A stretch of DNA of 64,000 nt from Duganella sp. BuS-21 (GCA_041874725.1 CP097466.1:620001-684000); one strand, 5' to 3'. Shown: positions 45,061 through 53,196, counted from the stretch's first letter. The notes: generated from the letters alone by a model not told the origin. A program made the numbers and translations.

Positions 45061-45218
45061 GGTTGAGTGTGGGGCTGCGTTTTTGCAAAGTGGTCTTGCA
45101 GTGTTGTCTGTTCCGCAAAGGTTGTGCGAGGTCTAAGATTCATTCCATCGCAGCTGCAGAACAAAATGACTGTAGCACAACACTGGTTATCCATACATCG
45201 ACTAAAAGGAAGAAGATC

Positions 45219-46223
45219 ATGAACGCTAACACTGCCAACAACGCTAACCACACCGTCAACCTGTCCCGCCGTGGCGCGCTGTTCAATTCCGTCGGCGCTG
45301 CTGCTGCCGCCGTGGCCCTGCCGCTGGCCGCCCTGGGCACTTCCGCCGAAGCGCAGGCCGCCGTTGCCAAAACCGGCCCGGTCAGCAAAACCGCCAGCAC
45401 CATCACCACCCGCGACGGCGTCGAGATCTACTACAAGGATTGGGGCCCACGCGGCGGCCAGCCGGTCATCCTGAGCCACGGCTGGCCGCTGAATGCGGAC
45501 AGCTGGGAATCGGCAGCGTTCTTCCTGGCTGACAATGGCTTCCGCGTCATCACCCATGACCGTCGCGGCCACGGCCGTTCGAGCCAGCCATGGGAAGGCA
45601 ACGACATGGATCACTATGCCGACGACCTGGCGCAGCTGATCGAGGCGCTGGACCTGAAAAACATCATCCTGGCCGGCTTCTCGACCGGCGGTGGCGAAGT
45701 GGCGCGCTATGTGGGTCGTCACGGCACCAAGCGCATCGCCAAGCTGGGCCTGATCTCGGCGGTGCCGCCGCTGATGCTGAAGACCGCCGACAATCCGGAC
45801 GGCCTGCCGCTGGAAGTGTTCGACGGCATCCGCAAGGGCCAGCTCGCCGATCGCGGCCAGCTGTATCTTGATATCGCCTCCGGCCCGTTCTATAACTACA
45901 ACCGTCCCGGCGCCAAGCCTTCGCAAGGCATCATCCAGGCCTGGTATGCGCAGGGCATGCAGGGCGGCTTCAAGAACACTTATGACTCGATCAAGGCGTT
46001 CTCGGAAACCGACTTCCGCGACGACCTGAAGAAATTCGACAAGCCGACCCTGATCATCCACGGCGACGATGACCAGATCGTGCCGATCAAGGCCGCCGGC
46101 ATCGCCTCGGCCAAGATCGTGAAGGGTGCGAAGCTGCTCGTCTACCCAGGCGCGCCACATGGTTTGACCGATACGCACAAGGACAAGTTCAACGCCGACT
46201 TCCTGGCGTTCGCCAAGTCCTGA
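45219..46223 (+). CDS. Exported alpha/beta hydrolase (non-heme chloroperoxidase-like)
   Basis: A 334-residue alpha/beta hydrolase of the chloroperoxidase/perhydrolase/esterase group. The N-terminus carries a twin-arginine-like signal ([11 protein letters not shown] followed by a hydrophobic stretch to AEAQAA). Oxyanion segment SHGWPLNAD, nucleophile elbow GFSTGGG, Asp in HGDDDQIVP and His in GAPHGLT are intact. The start at 45219 has AAGGAAGAAG upstream. It is divergent from a LysR gene. Reaction is likely ester or lactone hydrolysis, or peracid formation. Confidence 0.88.
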   Translation: MNANTANNANHTVNLSRRGALFNSVGAAAAAVALPLAALGTSAEAQAAVAKTGPVSKTASTITTRDGVEIYYKDWGPRGGQPVILSHGWPLNADSWESAAFFLADNGFRVITHDRRGHGRSSQPWEGNDMDHYADDLAQLIEALDLKNIILAGFSTGGGEVARYVGRHGTKRIAKLGLISAVPPLMLKTADNPDGLPLEVFDGIRKGQLADRGQLYLDIASGPFYNYNRPGAKPSQGIIQAWYAQGMQGGFKNTYDSIKAFSETDFRDDLKKFDKPTLIIHGDDDQIVPIKAAGIASAKIVKGAKLLVYPGAPHGLTDTHKDKFNADFLAFAKS

Positions 46224-46292
46224 CTTCAAGCTGAGCCACCTGCCACGCAGGCGGCGGCAGCTGAAGGCGGAAAGCGGCCTGCGTCGGGCCGC

Positions 46293-46391
46293 CCGTTGGG
46301 GGAGGACAGGAAGCGTCACCTGAGCGACAACTTCAACGTCTATGCGCGCGACGACCCGGAATGGCAACGCCTGATGTTGCGTTATCAATAA
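46293..46391 (+). other. Coding-like C-terminal fragment of an unknown gene
   Basis: A frame without start reads PLGEDRKRHLSDNFNVYARD then DPEWQRLMLRYQ and a TAA at 46389. The sequence looks like the natural end of a protein but no upstream body is present. Probably a gene remnant; family not recognised. Confidence 0.3.
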
Positions 46392-46426
46392 GCCGCGTTA
46401 TACTCGGTTTATTGATGAGATAGACG

Positions 46427-47212
46427 ATGAAATACTGGGTCAGCCTTTTCTTACTTGTGAGCGCGGTAGCGCAGGCCGCCGGGCCGTGCACGCCGGTGCG
46501 CGTTGGCTATTCCGATCGGGAGCGCCTGCCGTACTACGTCGGCAACGGCGCCGTGGTGCCATCGCGGCCGGGCGTGCTGGTCGAGCTGTTCCGGGACGCC
46601 GTCCAAAGCGGCGGCTGCCCAGCGGTGTTCGTGCGCCTGCCGGCGGCGCGGGTGAGAATGGCGCTGGCCAGCGGGGCGATCGACATCGCGCCGACCTACA
46701 CGCCGGGCGACGCCCACGCGGACTACGTGGTGGCCATGGCCGGCGGCGAGCTCGACACGCGACGTGCCTTGCGCAGCATGTCTATCGTCTTCGTGCGCGT
46801 GGAGGACCGGCTGTCGCCCGCCACCGATCCCTTGCAGTATTTCAAGACCCATGTATTGGCCGCCAACCAGGGCACCATGCTGGCGTCCCAGCTCAAGGCC
46901 GACGGCTTGCAGGTGGATGACGGCAGCGTCAGCTCCGAAAGTAACTTCGACAAGCTGCGCCTGCAGCGCGTCGACGGCTTTACCGTGGCCGTGATGACGG
47001 CCTCGGCGCTGGACCCCTACCTTGCCGCGCAGCACGGCAAGGCCCTGACCCGGCTCGACAAGCCGCTCGGCGTGTCCTATGTCTGGCTGGGCGCCAACCG
47101 CGCCTTCTACCAGCGCAACCGCGAGCAGGTCGAAGCCATCTGGAACTGGCTGGGCGCGCACGGCGCCCAAGCCATCGAATCGCTGACCCGGAAGTACAAC
47201 GCGGCGCCTTAG
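46427..47212 (+). CDS. Periplasmic solute-binding protein (SBP_bac_3-like)
   Basis: A 261-residue exported protein with a signal peptide (MKYWVSLFLLVSAVAQAAG). The mature part opens with TPVRVGYSDRERLPYYVGNG and contains the PAARVRMALASGAIDIAPTY segment typical of amino-acid-type binding folds. No ABC transporter genes follow, so it may be a solitary sensor or enzyme-like relative common in this order. Its stop overlaps the convergent hydrolase stop. Confidence 0.75.
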   Translation: MKYWVSLFLLVSAVAQAAGPCTPVRVGYSDRERLPYYVGNGAVVPSRPGVLVELFRDAVQSGGCPAVFVRLPAARVRMALASGAIDIAPTYTPGDAHADYVVAMAGGELDTRRALRSMSIVFVRVEDRLSPATDPLQYFKTHVLAANQGTMLASQLKADGLQVDDGSVSSESNFDKLRLQRVDGFTVAVMTASALDPYLAAQHGKALTRLDKPLGVSYVWLGANRAFYQRNREQVEAIWNWLGAHGAQAIESLTRKYNAAP

Positions 47213-48093
47213 CCGAGGCGCGCGTGCAGGAACTCCGCAGTGCGCTGCCAGGCGAGCTTGGCGGCGGCGGCGTCGTAGCGCGGCGTGGTGTCGTTGTTGA
47301 AGCCGTGCTCGACGCCGGGATAGACGTGGTACTGGTACTGCACGCCGGCTTGCTTCAACGCTTTTTCGTAGGCTGGCCAGCCGGCTCGGATGCGCTCGTC
47401 TTTTTCAGCATCGTGGATCAGCAGATGGGCCTTGATGCGTGGTATGTCCTCGGCCTTGGGCTGGGCGCCGTAGAAGGGCACGGCCGCCAGCAGATCCGGC
47501 AGCTGCGTCGCCAGGTAATTGGAGATGCCGCCGCCGTAGCAGAAACCGACCACGCCCAGCTTGCCGTTGCCGTCCGGCTGCTGTTGCAGCCAACGCGCTG
47601 CGGCGACGAAATCGGCGCGGCACTTGGCCTGGTCCAGCTTGCCGAACAGGGCGCGCGCCTGGTCCTCGTCGCCGGGGTAGCCGCCCAGCGTATGCAAGGC
47701 GTCGGGCGCGAAGGCGATAAAGCCATCCAGGGCCAGGCGGCGGGCGACATCTTCGATATGGGGATTCAGGCCGCGATTCTCGTGCACCACCAGTACCAGC
47801 GGCAGCTTGCCCTTGGCGTCCCTGGGCGAAACCAGATAGCCGCGCACGGTGCCATTGCCTTCCGGCGAGGGGAGCTCGACAAAGCGGGCCTTGAGGCGCT
47901 TGTCCTCGGGCGGAACCAGCGGCGCGGCAAAGCTCGGGCTCAGGGCGGTGAGCAGGCTGGCGGCAGTGACGCCACCGACCGCATAGCGCGTGGCCGAGGA
48001 CAAAAAATCGCGCCGGCTGATGCGGCCGTGGACGTACTGATCGAACAGCTTGAGAACTTCCGGATCGAAATCGGCGGCGGTCTTGCGGTTCAT
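47209..48093 (-). CDS. Exported dienelactone hydrolase family protein
   Basis: A 294-residue dienelactone hydrolase homologue with an N-terminal twin-arginine motif (ISRRDFLSSATRYAVGG) and a hydrophobic stretch, so it is Tat-exported. The Cys-Asp-His triad is visible: Cys in GFCYGGG, Asp in IHDAEKDERI, His in VEHGFNN. The start at 48093 follows CGGAG; earlier in-frame starts add unrelated sequence. The substrate is unknown; many such proteins act as general esterases. Confidence 0.88.
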   Translation of the reverse strand: MNRKTAADFDPEVLKLFDQYVHGRISRRDFLSSATRYAVGGVTAASLLTALSPSFAAPLVPPEDKRLKARFVELPSPEGNGTVRGYLVSPRDAKGKLPLVLVVHENRGLNPHIEDVARRLALDGFIAFAPDALHTLGGYPGDEDQARALFGKLDQAKCRADFVAAARWLQQQPDGNGKLGVVGFCYGGGISNYLATQLPDLLAAVPFYGAQPKAEDIPRIKAHLLIHDAEKDERIRAGWPAYEKALKQAGVQYQYHVYPGVEHGFNNDTTPRYDAAAAKLAWQRTAEFLHARLG

Positions 48094-48215
48094 GTCGGGG
48101 CTCCGTGGCGAAAGGTGGAGCCTCAGTGTAGCCCAAGGATCGTGCGCAGGCGTAACGGACGTCGGCCCTGGCGGCATCTGGCCTATCATGCGGACAACGA
48201 CAGGTGTGTGCACAT

Positions 48216-48419
48216 ATGACCAATTCCGACCGACGACAGTTCCCCAGCACGGCGATCGCCGTGGACAACGCTCTCTGGCTTGCGAAGCAGGAGGGCACCA
48301 GCCCCGCCATGGACTACATGAAGGAAAAAGGCATACCGCAAGCAGTTACGCTGCGTGTGCTCGGTAGTCCAGAATTCCGGCGTCAGCACCGGGATCGCCG
48401 GAAGGACAAGCGGGAATAA
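48216..48419 (+). CDS. Small hypothetical protein, member of a paralogous pair (A)
   Basis: A 67-residue protein with helix AIAVDNALWLAKQEGTSPAM, then YMKEKGIPQAVTLRVLGSP and a basic tail RRQHRDRRKDKRE. It resembles the facing gene at 48427: both share a helix starting AxxVxxA, a Gly-turn, an aromatic-hydrophobic pair before a KGIP/QHVP turn, and LRVL followed by arginines. AGGTG lies 9 bp before the ATG. Not recognised as a known family. Confidence 0.6.
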   Translation: MTNSDRRQFPSTAIAVDNALWLAKQEGTSPAMDYMKEKGIPQAVTLRVLGSPEFRRQHRDRRKDKRE

Positions 48420-48426
48420 ATCGCAC

Positions 48427-48633
48427 TTAGTTCGACCGGCACATGCTGATCGCCCTTGCCGAGGGCGTGTCCGTGTGCCGGCGCGACTTGCCGGACAACA
48501 CGCGCAGGATAACGTCCTTCGGCACGTGCTGGGCCTCCAGGAATGCCCAGGCGATGGCCACCCCGCTCAGTTCATCCATAACGATGGCCTGCTCAACAGC
48601 GTCCGCAAACAGGTAATTTGCTCTCGACTTCAT
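48427..48633 (-). CDS. Small hypothetical protein, member of a paralogous pair (B)
   Basis: A 68-residue protein: FADAVEQAIVMDELSGVAIA, then WAFLEAQHVPKDVILRVLSG and a tail KSRRHTDTPSARAISMCRSN. It aligns over about 45 residues with the convergent gene 7 bp away (VPKDVILRVL against IPQAVTLRVL). GGAG lies 8 bp before its ATG. Unknown function; a DNA- or RNA-binding role is possible given the basic tail of its partner. Confidence 0.6.
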   Translation of the reverse strand: MKSRANYLFADAVEQAIVMDELSGVAIAWAFLEAQHVPKDVILRVLSGKSRRHTDTPSARAISMCRSN

Positions 48634-48842
48634 GATCCCACTCCATGAGCCGCGCTGCGCACAGCACGGCGAAATCAGATGCTCACGGAGTTGGGTGAGA
48701 GTTCAGATCATCCAGAACAGCGCGTGGTTGGGGCGCCGGATGTTACTTTCATGGACGAGTATAGCAATCTTGTAGTTTTCAGCCATTTATCCTGTTGATG
48801 GGTGCGCGGTTCTCCATAGAAAACGTCACGCTCCCCCTCGCG

Positions 48843-49143
48843 TTAAACGATCTCTGCTTCGAATTTGAATTTTTGTGCGGTGAGACGGACTTTTTCGCGG
48901 TCTTGCTCCGGCGTGATCGTCACGATGCCGAGCTTGGCCAGTGGATTGATATCGCATCGAACCGCGTCCTGTCTGCGACCTAGCCGCTGGGCCAACGACG
49001 CAATGAATCCGGTTGCTCTTCAATGGCACGGAACAGGGCGAGGTTGTCGTTGCGCAGCAACTCAAGCAGTAGTGAGTGACTTCGCCGTGCGCATTGATCC
49101 AGACTTCGTGCCGCAGTAGTCAGTTGCCGCGCTTTTTCGGCAT
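48843..49143 (-). pseudogene. Chimeric remnant of a toxin-antitoxin pair
   Basis: The minus strand starts at 49143 with a ribosome site and MPKKRGN, an internal stop, then LLRHEVWINAHGEVTHY, which looks like the N-terminus of a DUF6516-type toxin. It then joins, out of frame, LLELLRNDNLALFRAIEEQP and, after one more 1-base shift, IASLAQRLGRRQDAVRCDIN and KLGIVTITPEQDREKVRLT up to a stop at 48843. The latter is the C-terminal winged helix of an HVO_A0114-like antitoxin. An internal deletion that joined the two genes explains the order. Family names are from memory of similar pairs. Confidence 0.5.
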
Positions 49144-49270
49144 AGGTAATACCTTATCGATGATTTTTCTGTCGGCCATACGTCAGCCTACCGAAAGCTC
49201 GCCATCTGTATCTTGTGCAATATCGGAGCGTGGGGCTTCCGAGCAAGCGCATCTCTGGTCACGGAAAACA

Positions 49271-49300
49271 AAAAGCCCAGCCGATGAGGGCTGGGCTTTT
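49271..49300 (-). terminator. Original tRNA-Thr terminator, displaced by the prophage
   Basis: AAAGCCCAGCC and GGCTGGGCTTT form an 11-bp stem around GATGA/GG, with T-runs on both sides. It lies 5 bp beyond the left att copy. If the prophage is removed, it falls directly after the tRNA-Thr CCA end on the minus strand. Confidence 0.85.
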
Positions 49301-49304
49301 CAAT

Positions 49305-49350
49305 TTGGTGCCGACTGCCGGTTTCGAACTGGCCACCTGATGATTACAAA
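49305..49350. repeat. Left attachment site (46-bp tRNA-Thr 3' copy)
   Basis: Identical over 46 bp to 59677-59722, from the CCA end through the T arm, variable loop and anticodon region of tRNA-Thr. Beyond it the match stops, so this is a tRNA fragment, not a gene. Confidence 0.95.
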
Positions 49351-49446
49351 TTCCTTTGCTGCAACAACATTAGGTGACATTGCGTAACAGAATCAATAGC
49401 TTACGCACAAGTCGCTAACTCTGCACACACACTGTCTAACAACAGC

Positions 49447-49463
49447 GTTGACAATCGGTTGAC
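49447..49463. promoter_or_regulatory. Candidate left integrase arm site
   Basis: Two GTTGAC hexamers separated by 5 bp (GTTGACaatcgGTTGAC). The same arrangement in the same orientation occurs at the right end (59611-59627), inside the last codons of the integrase gene. Confidence 0.5.
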
Positions 49464-49471
49464 TGCTAAGG

Positions 49472-49885
49472 CTAGGTATTTTCATCAATCCATTTTTGAC
49501 CAAAGTAGCCGGCCACAAGAAGCCCAATCGCACCTAGAACCTGAATCCAGTAGTTGCCGTACCAAGCTGGCTCTGCGCTAGAGTAGTAGCTGATATCTAA
49601 CGAATGCACGGACCAGTAGTCAAGCGCTGGTGCAAACGCGATTAGAAGTCCCAAGGGTAAAAACGCTAGTGAGCGCAAGAAGAGGCGCTGCCAAATTGCC
49701 AATCCGGCAACTATGACCACACCAGCCAGGCGCAGCAGGACCGATCCAGCCGTATCGAAGTCAACATTTATAGCGGTGGCAAAACCGGTAACTTTTGCCT
49801 TCACCCAGAAGCCAACAACAACCACCAAAATCAAAACTATGAGTGCAAAGAGTTCTGCATTACCCCGCTGCGCTTTCAATTTCAT
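49472..49885 (-). CDS. Prophage accessory membrane protein
   Basis: A 137-residue protein with three to four hydrophobic segments (FALIVLILVVVVGFW, LAGVVIVAGLAIW, LAFLPLGLLIAFAP, VLGAIGLLVAGYFG). The start at 49885 has GGGGAA upstream. I do not recognise it. It is the last leftward gene before the left att site, a usual place for cargo such as superinfection exclusion proteins; that role is only a guess. Confidence 0.65.
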   Translation of the reverse strand: MKLKAQRGNAELFALIVLILVVVVGFWVKAKVTGFATAINVDFDTAGSVLLRLAGVVIVAGLAIWQRLFLRSLAFLPLGLLIAFAPALDYWSVHSLDISYYSSAEPAWYGNYWIQVLGAIGLLVAGYFGQKWIDENT

Positions 49886-49993
49886 GAATTCCCCAATATT
49901 GCCAAAACAATATAGTGCCACACGGAAACTCGACATGCAAGATTGCATAGCTTAGCGGGCTAGCAACAGCCAATGGTCGGATGGCATCGTCGC

Positions 49994-50091
49994 TGGCCGG
50001 GACGACCGGCCAAAACGCTCCTGCATGCCACCGTGAGGCAAAAGGGTTCCGCTTCGCTCCAGCCCTCGCGGGCCTCAAATCGCCCTTTTTT
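49994..50091. other. Structured prophage intergenic region (candidate origin/packaging signal)
   Basis: A 271-bp gap between two accessory genes. It holds a perfect 7-bp stem TGGCCGG/CCGGCCA around GACGA (49994-50012). Next, AAAAGGG (50040) pairs with CCCTTTT (50083) and encloses GCCC-TCGC-GGGC (50062-50073). The second structure is followed by a T-run on each strand and can terminate in both directions. Filamentous phages carry packaging and replication hairpins in such gaps. Confidence 0.45.
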
Positions 50092-50156
50092 CGATATGCC
50101 AGCTCAAGAACTGTTCGGCACGACGAATGCTGCAAACCCGGATCGGACGCGGCTCA

Positions 50157-50516
50157 CTATTTGGCTGGAGGCGACGGCGCAACAGCCTTCCGATCTGTCT
50201 TTCCGGCCGCCTTAAAATCATCCGACGTCAACGGTTGCAAGTTCAAGTGATCCCTCACCCCCGGCGTCGATGACTTTTTGCTTGGCTTGGCGGCCGCTTT
50301 AAATTGATCTGAAGTAACGGGCTGTAATTGCAGGTGATCTCGAACACCAGGCGTTTTGGCAGTAGGCTTCGTATTGCCTGCTTGATCGGACGCAGGCTTA
50401 GATGACTCCTGACCAGGTGGAGTCTCTGCACTTCTCGCAGCGACCGAAATTACAACAAGGGCAACGAGTGCGGCAACGGTAGCGAATTGCATTCGATATT
50501 GTCTGAGGCTTCTCAT
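50157..50516 (-). CDS. Prophage accessory exported protein with an internal 21-residue duplication
   Basis: A 119-residue protein with a signal or anchor segment (residues 10-28, FATVAALVALVVISVAARS) and a hydrophilic body. Residues 55-75 and 84-104 are near-identical 21-residue copies beginning TPGVRDHL and ending DFKAA or DQFKAA, differing at 3 positions. The start at 50516 follows AGGGTG. Not recognised. It lies after the secretin gene, with direct repeats and a palindrome before it, so it may have its own promoter. Confidence 0.65.
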   Translation of the reverse strand: MRSLRQYRMQFATVAALVALVVISVAARSAETPPGQESSKPASDQAGNTKPTAKTPGVRDHLQLQPVTSDQFKAAAKPSKKSSTPGVRDHLNLQPLTSDDFKAAGKTDRKAVAPSPPAK

Positions 50517-50536
50517 GGCGCACCCTACGAAACGAA

Positions 50537-50578
50537 GATAGCGTAACGTAACATAACAAAGATAACGTAACGTAACAT
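50537..50578. repeat. Two 18-bp direct repeats upstream of the accessory gene
   Basis: GATAgCGTAACGTAACAT (50537-50554) and GATAaCGTAACGTAACAT (50561-50578) differ at one base and are spaced 24 bp start to start, just upstream of the start at 50516. The CGTAACGTAACAT core suits binding of a regulator. Confidence 0.75.
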
Positions 50579-50609
50579 TTTCTATGTGACGCGCCCTCAA
50601 GCGCGGGCA

Positions 50610-50632
50610 ATTCCTTGGTAATACCAAGGAAT
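50610..50632. promoter_or_regulatory. Perfect 11-bp palindrome
   Basis: Arms ATTCCTTGGTA and its exact complement flank a single A. The core CTTGGTAATACCAAG recurs at 54875-54889. It lies between the secretin stop and the accessory gene start; it may be an operator or an RNA processing hairpin. Confidence 0.65.
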
Positions 50633-50677
50633 TTGGAACGACACTCGTGCTTTCACACACGCCCCTCCGACGCCAAT

Positions 50678-51931
50678 TTAGATGCGCGTCAGTTGAAGGA
50701 CCAAGATGATCTCGCTTCTACTATTTGATTCCGTTTTGCTACGCATGAAGGCGGGCAAGAAGGACAGTCCAGTAGTGCCGCCGCTGTCCTTTGTCTCGGT
50801 CATGCCACCCAACACGATCACGTCACCGTCTGCCAGGCTAACATCGGTCTTCAGCTCGCGCTTAATTAGCGTCGGGCTATTGTTCACTCCGGTCGTCGTG
50901 TTCACAAAATTGCTGACCTGTTGCGACAACGAACAATCCACCGTCGCATCCCGCACCTGCGGTGTCAGTTCAAAAATGACGCCAGATGGCCTATATTCGA
51001 CCGACTGGATGGGCTGCTGGCCACTACCGGGATAGCTGACAGCGCCGAGGACCGGAACTTCTTGCCCGACCGAGAAGCGAGCGGAGGAACCCGACCGGAC
51101 CCGGATTGAGGGCGAGGAAACGACCTTGAAACGGCTGTCAGTCGCCAGTGCAGACAGAACAGCGTCAATGCCAGCGGTCTTGATACGAACGGCATGGTCC
51201 AGCACCTGAGCGCCAGTGCCAATCGAAATCGATAATTTGCTCGATAAAATGGATGCCGCGAGCTGCCAGGCAGACCCGGCATCCTTCGTGCTCGTGACCT
51301 CGTAGAGCGCCGCTCGCGCCAAGACTTCCCCTGTTGCGACATCCAATTGGGGCAGCAGCTTAGACAGCTTAACGATCTCCGAACGCTCGCCGTTGAACAC
51401 CAACAAATCCGCGTTTTTGTCTATCATGGCAGCGGCGGAGCCGGGCGGCACCTGCTTGGAGGCATCTATGCCAGCGCCGGGCGCCGCCTGGACGCCGCGC
51501 TGATTGACGAACTGGCCCTTGAACAGCGGCTTAAGCAGGTCGGTCAGGTAGTTCACGTCACGGTAGCGGGGACGGTAGACATACGGCTCGTGCTCAACCT
51601 CGGTGGGCTTGGCGATAGTCAGGAACTCGATCCCACCGCGCTTCTCGATAACGACCCCCATCATGTCCAAGAACTTGATGAAGTCGGCCTTGCCCTTGCC
51701 GGCAGAGTCGCCACCAATCCGTAGCGAGACGATGCGCTGGTCACCGGCCACCTCGGGCGACAGGACATAAGGCGTCTTGAACGCATCGCGGTACGCAAGC
51801 GTGACCAGCTCGCCCAGCTTCACATTGGCAAGGCTGAACGACACGGCGTCGACGGGGTTTGCCACCTTGGCGGGCGGGGCTGCGTAGACCAGCGGCGCGA
51901 CGAACGCCAGAGCGACTAACAGGCGTTTCAT
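50678..51931 (-). CDS. Filamentous phage secretin (pIV-like)
   Basis: A 417-residue secretin that lets phage exit through the outer membrane. A signal peptide (MKRLLVALAFVAPLVYA) is followed by an N-domain (LVTLAYRDAFKTPYVLSPEV, NYLTDLLKPLFKGQF) and the secretin core (SVGQEVPVLGAVSYPGSG, GVIFELTPQVRDATVD, GDVIVLGGMTET). Many small filamentous phages borrow the host secretin, while this one carries its own. Its start overlaps the Zot stop by 4 bp. Confidence 0.9.
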   Translation of the reverse strand: MKRLLVALAFVAPLVYAAPPAKVANPVDAVSFSLANVKLGELVTLAYRDAFKTPYVLSPEVAGDQRIVSLRIGGDSAGKGKADFIKFLDMMGVVIEKRGGIEFLTIAKPTEVEHEPYVYRPRYRDVNYLTDLLKPLFKGQFVNQRGVQAAPGAGIDASKQVPPGSAAAMIDKNADLLVFNGERSEIVKLSKLLPQLDVATGEVLARAALYEVTSTKDAGSAWQLAASILSSKLSISIGTGAQVLDHAVRIKTAGIDAVLSALATDSRFKVVSSPSIRVRSGSSARFSVGQEVPVLGAVSYPGSGQQPIQSVEYRPSGVIFELTPQVRDATVDCSLSQQVSNFVNTTTGVNNSPTLIKRELKTDVSLADGDVIVLGGMTETKDSGGTTGLSFLPAFMRSKTESNSRSEIILVLQLTRI

Positions 51932-53019
51932 TTTTTCACCTCATTGTTGATGGGCATAGGGACCATGCCTGGCTGCAGAGACTGGGCCGCGCCAGCTCCT
52001 GAAAACACTGTGACCTTGCGGCCATCCAGCGTCCCGACGATGGCCCCGCCCTCATTGTTAAAGACGCTAGGATGCTCATAGCGAACGCGGCCAGAAGCGG
52101 ACGCGAGCACAACGTAACGCACAGTACCGATGCGAATGTCACCGGCGACGCGCCACTCGTCTGAGAACTCGGAACGTGAAACGGTAGAAGCCGCCGCAAA
52201 TGGCACGCCAGCGGGCGCGACTGGGCCGGAGGCCACCGCCCCCTTGGCTTCGGCTTTCGGCTTTTCCTGCGGACCTTTGAAGAACTTACCGACCGCCCAA
52301 AAGGACAGCGATCCGAGGACCAGGAGCGCAGCGATCAACCCCCACAGCATTGGATTCTTGAGAATGTTCTGACGATCATCTACCGTGACTTCTTTGCCCT
52401 TGCCGCCGTCGTAGCTGCTGTACAAGGGAAAAATGGCCGGATCGTACTTCTTGTTTTCAACCTTCACACGGCTCTTAATGTGCTGCTTCCACCCCTCCCA
52501 CATCTCAACCCTATAGATTTTGTTCAGCCCAAGGCTCTTGATCTTCGTGGTGCGGAACGACAGCTCGACAACGACTTTGAGAGTGCGGTGTAAGTCACTG
52601 ATGTCCTGCACCATAAGGACCAGATCGCACGACACCTTCGTGACCGGATCGACGTAGTGCCGATGCTCGCGGAAAAAGATGGCGTGCTCCTTGAGTATCT
52701 TGGAGTCGCTCCCCCAAAAGCGCCACGCCTCGTCGATGCAGACAATATCGCCAGGCTTGACCAAGGTGTCCACATCCGCCCCGTGCGGCAGAAAGTCGGA
52801 CTTTGCCACATCGTCGTTCTTGCAATGCACGACAGTCCCCAGCCGCTCAAGATCGATGCCGTTTTTTTCATGGATGTAAGCGCGGATCGCGTCGCCGTCG
52901 ATCCCGTCGACGTTGGTAACGACGCGGCGACCCTTCGTGATCGCTTGCATAATCACCGAGCTCACGCACTCGTAAGACTTGCCGCTGCCCATAAGACCGG
53001 TGTACGCATTAATAGGCAT
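51928..53019 (-). CDS. zot: Zot-type phage assembly ATPase (pI-like)
   Basis: A 363-residue inner membrane ATPase for virion assembly. Walker A GLMGSGKS lies at residues 8-15 and a Walker B-like VCIDEAWRFWG near residue 95. A membrane segment (LWGLIAALLVLGSLSFWAVG, about 230-250) separates the cytoplasmic ATPase from a periplasmic tail that would meet the secretin. Its ATG shares a base with the preceding stop (TGATG). Confidence 0.93.
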   Translation of the reverse strand: MPINAYTGLMGSGKSYECVSSVIMQAITKGRRVVTNVDGIDGDAIRAYIHEKNGIDLERLGTVVHCKNDDVAKSDFLPHGADVDTLVKPGDIVCIDEAWRFWGSDSKILKEHAIFFREHRHYVDPVTKVSCDLVLMVQDISDLHRTLKVVVELSFRTTKIKSLGLNKIYRVEMWEGWKQHIKSRVKVENKKYDPAIFPLYSSYDGGKGKEVTVDDRQNILKNPMLWGLIAALLVLGSLSFWAVGKFFKGPQEKPKAEAKGAVASGPVAPAGVPFAAASTVSRSEFSDEWRVAGDIRIGTVRYVVLASASGRVRYEHPSVFNNEGGAIVGTLDGRKVTVFSGAGAAQSLQPGMVPMPINNEVKK

Positions 53020-53192
53020 CAGTTCACCTTACAGAGGACAAGCCCGGCGACGCCGAGCGGGCTGCACGCGCCCCGAAGATGATTCGCAAGCAGCAAGGAC
53101 AGAACGAGCGCACCCGTGAGCACGCCGCCAGCGAAGGCCAGAACAAGCCGTCTGTTAAATCTACGCGCCACGAGCGCCAGAATGGTCAGCAT
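53019..53192 (-). CDS. Small prophage membrane protein before Zot
   Basis: A 57-residue protein with one hydrophobic segment (LVLAFAGGVLTGALVLSLLLA) after a basic stretch (RRFNRRL). The ATG at 53192 has AAGG close before it; a TTG at 53204 is an alternative. Coupled to the pVI-like gene upstream and to Zot downstream. Probably a minor virion or assembly protein. Confidence 0.65.
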   Translation of the reverse strand: MLTILALVARRFNRRLVLAFAGGVLTGALVLSLLLANHLRGACSPLGVAGLVLCKVN

Positions 53193-53196
53193 GGCC

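Noticed and set aside
48795-49119. Plus-strand frames over the toxin-antitoxin remnant
   Set aside because: They are antisense to the better supported minus-strand winged helix fragment.
49305-49350. A second tRNA-Thr gene at the left prophage end
   Set aside because: Only the 3' 46 nt are present; acceptor 5' strand and D arm are missing, so it is an att copy.
50530-50580. The CGTAACGTAACAT repeats as a CRISPR array
   Set aside because: Only two 18-bp units with a 6-bp gap, no spacers of proper length and no cas genes.
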